Source: Bacteroides sp. (lineage in GTDB: Bacteria > Bacteroidota > Bacteroidia > Bacteroidales > Bacteroidaceae). From it: a DNA stretch of 6,556 nucleotides. A program made the position numbers and the translations under genes. Location: positions 1 to 6,556 of the forward strand of contig DXOJ01000623.1 in the NCBI GenBank assembly GCA_019412865.1, written 5' to 3'. The notes beneath the pieces were generated by a model. That model did no database searches, was not told where the DNA came from, and was given only the letters and a program-made list of their open reading frames with translations. Shown piece by piece: positions 6,487 to 6,556 of the stretch (position 1 is its first letter; the number at the start of each line of letters is the position of its first letter).

Positions 6487-6556
6487 CACCTCCCTACATC
6501 AGATCGAAAAGTCTCTTTCCACCCCACTCCTACCCGTTTACAAATCTTAATCTTCT

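Noticed and set aside
6490..6556. Possible start of a divergent gene or its promoter at the right edge
   Set aside because: No start codon with a coding stretch and no -33/-7 pair on the plus strand can be seen in these 67 bases.

Overview
The window is a stretch of ordinary core chromosome from a member of the Bacteroidales, most likely the genus Bacteroides. The pointers are the gene order rsfS-ftsH-cdsA facing lpxB-surE, a NigD-like lipoprotein with an acidic stretch right after the lipobox cysteine, weak or absent Shine-Dalgarno sites at several starts, and one promoter with the Bacteroides -33/-7 pattern (TTTG, 20 bp, TACTTTTG). The species cannot be named from the sequence alone.

Plus-strand block (about 1-3575): a short leader with a possible -7 box at 12-19, then rsfS (ribosomal silencing factor), ftsH (membrane AAA+ zinc protease) and cdsA (CDP-diacylglycerol synthase). 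The genes are 3 and 16 bp apart and read as one operon. cdsA has no ATG before residue 51 and must start at a TTG. The block ends at a strong hairpin at 3536-3575. Its stem is flanked by A and T runs, so it probably stops transcripts from both sides.

Minus-strand block (right to left, 6486 to 3600): a surE promoter, surE (survival-protein nucleotidase), lpxB (lipid A disaccharide synthase), an intrinsic terminator at 4421-4453, and a NigD-like lipoprotein gene. surE and lpxB are 43 bp apart. That gap is almost filled by a heptamer tandem repeat (ATAGTTG, 3 exact and 2 decayed copies). The codon where LpxB should begin is ATA, and the reading frame has no ATG, GTG or TTG before the conserved N-terminal motif. 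This is the most unusual thing in the window.

Functionally the two blocks meet on envelope lipids: CdsA feeds phospholipid synthesis, LpxB makes the lipid A disaccharide, and FtsH polices membrane proteins (in E. coli it also sets LpxC levels). RsfS and SurE are general housekeeping factors for stationary phase and stress. I see no tRNA or rRNA, CRISPR array, insertion sequence, phage gene or defence-type cassette. No stretch over 300 bases lacks a gene. The last ~70 bases (6490-6556) hold no recognisable gene. I found no new multi-gene system; the interesting points are unusual starts and repeats in known genes.
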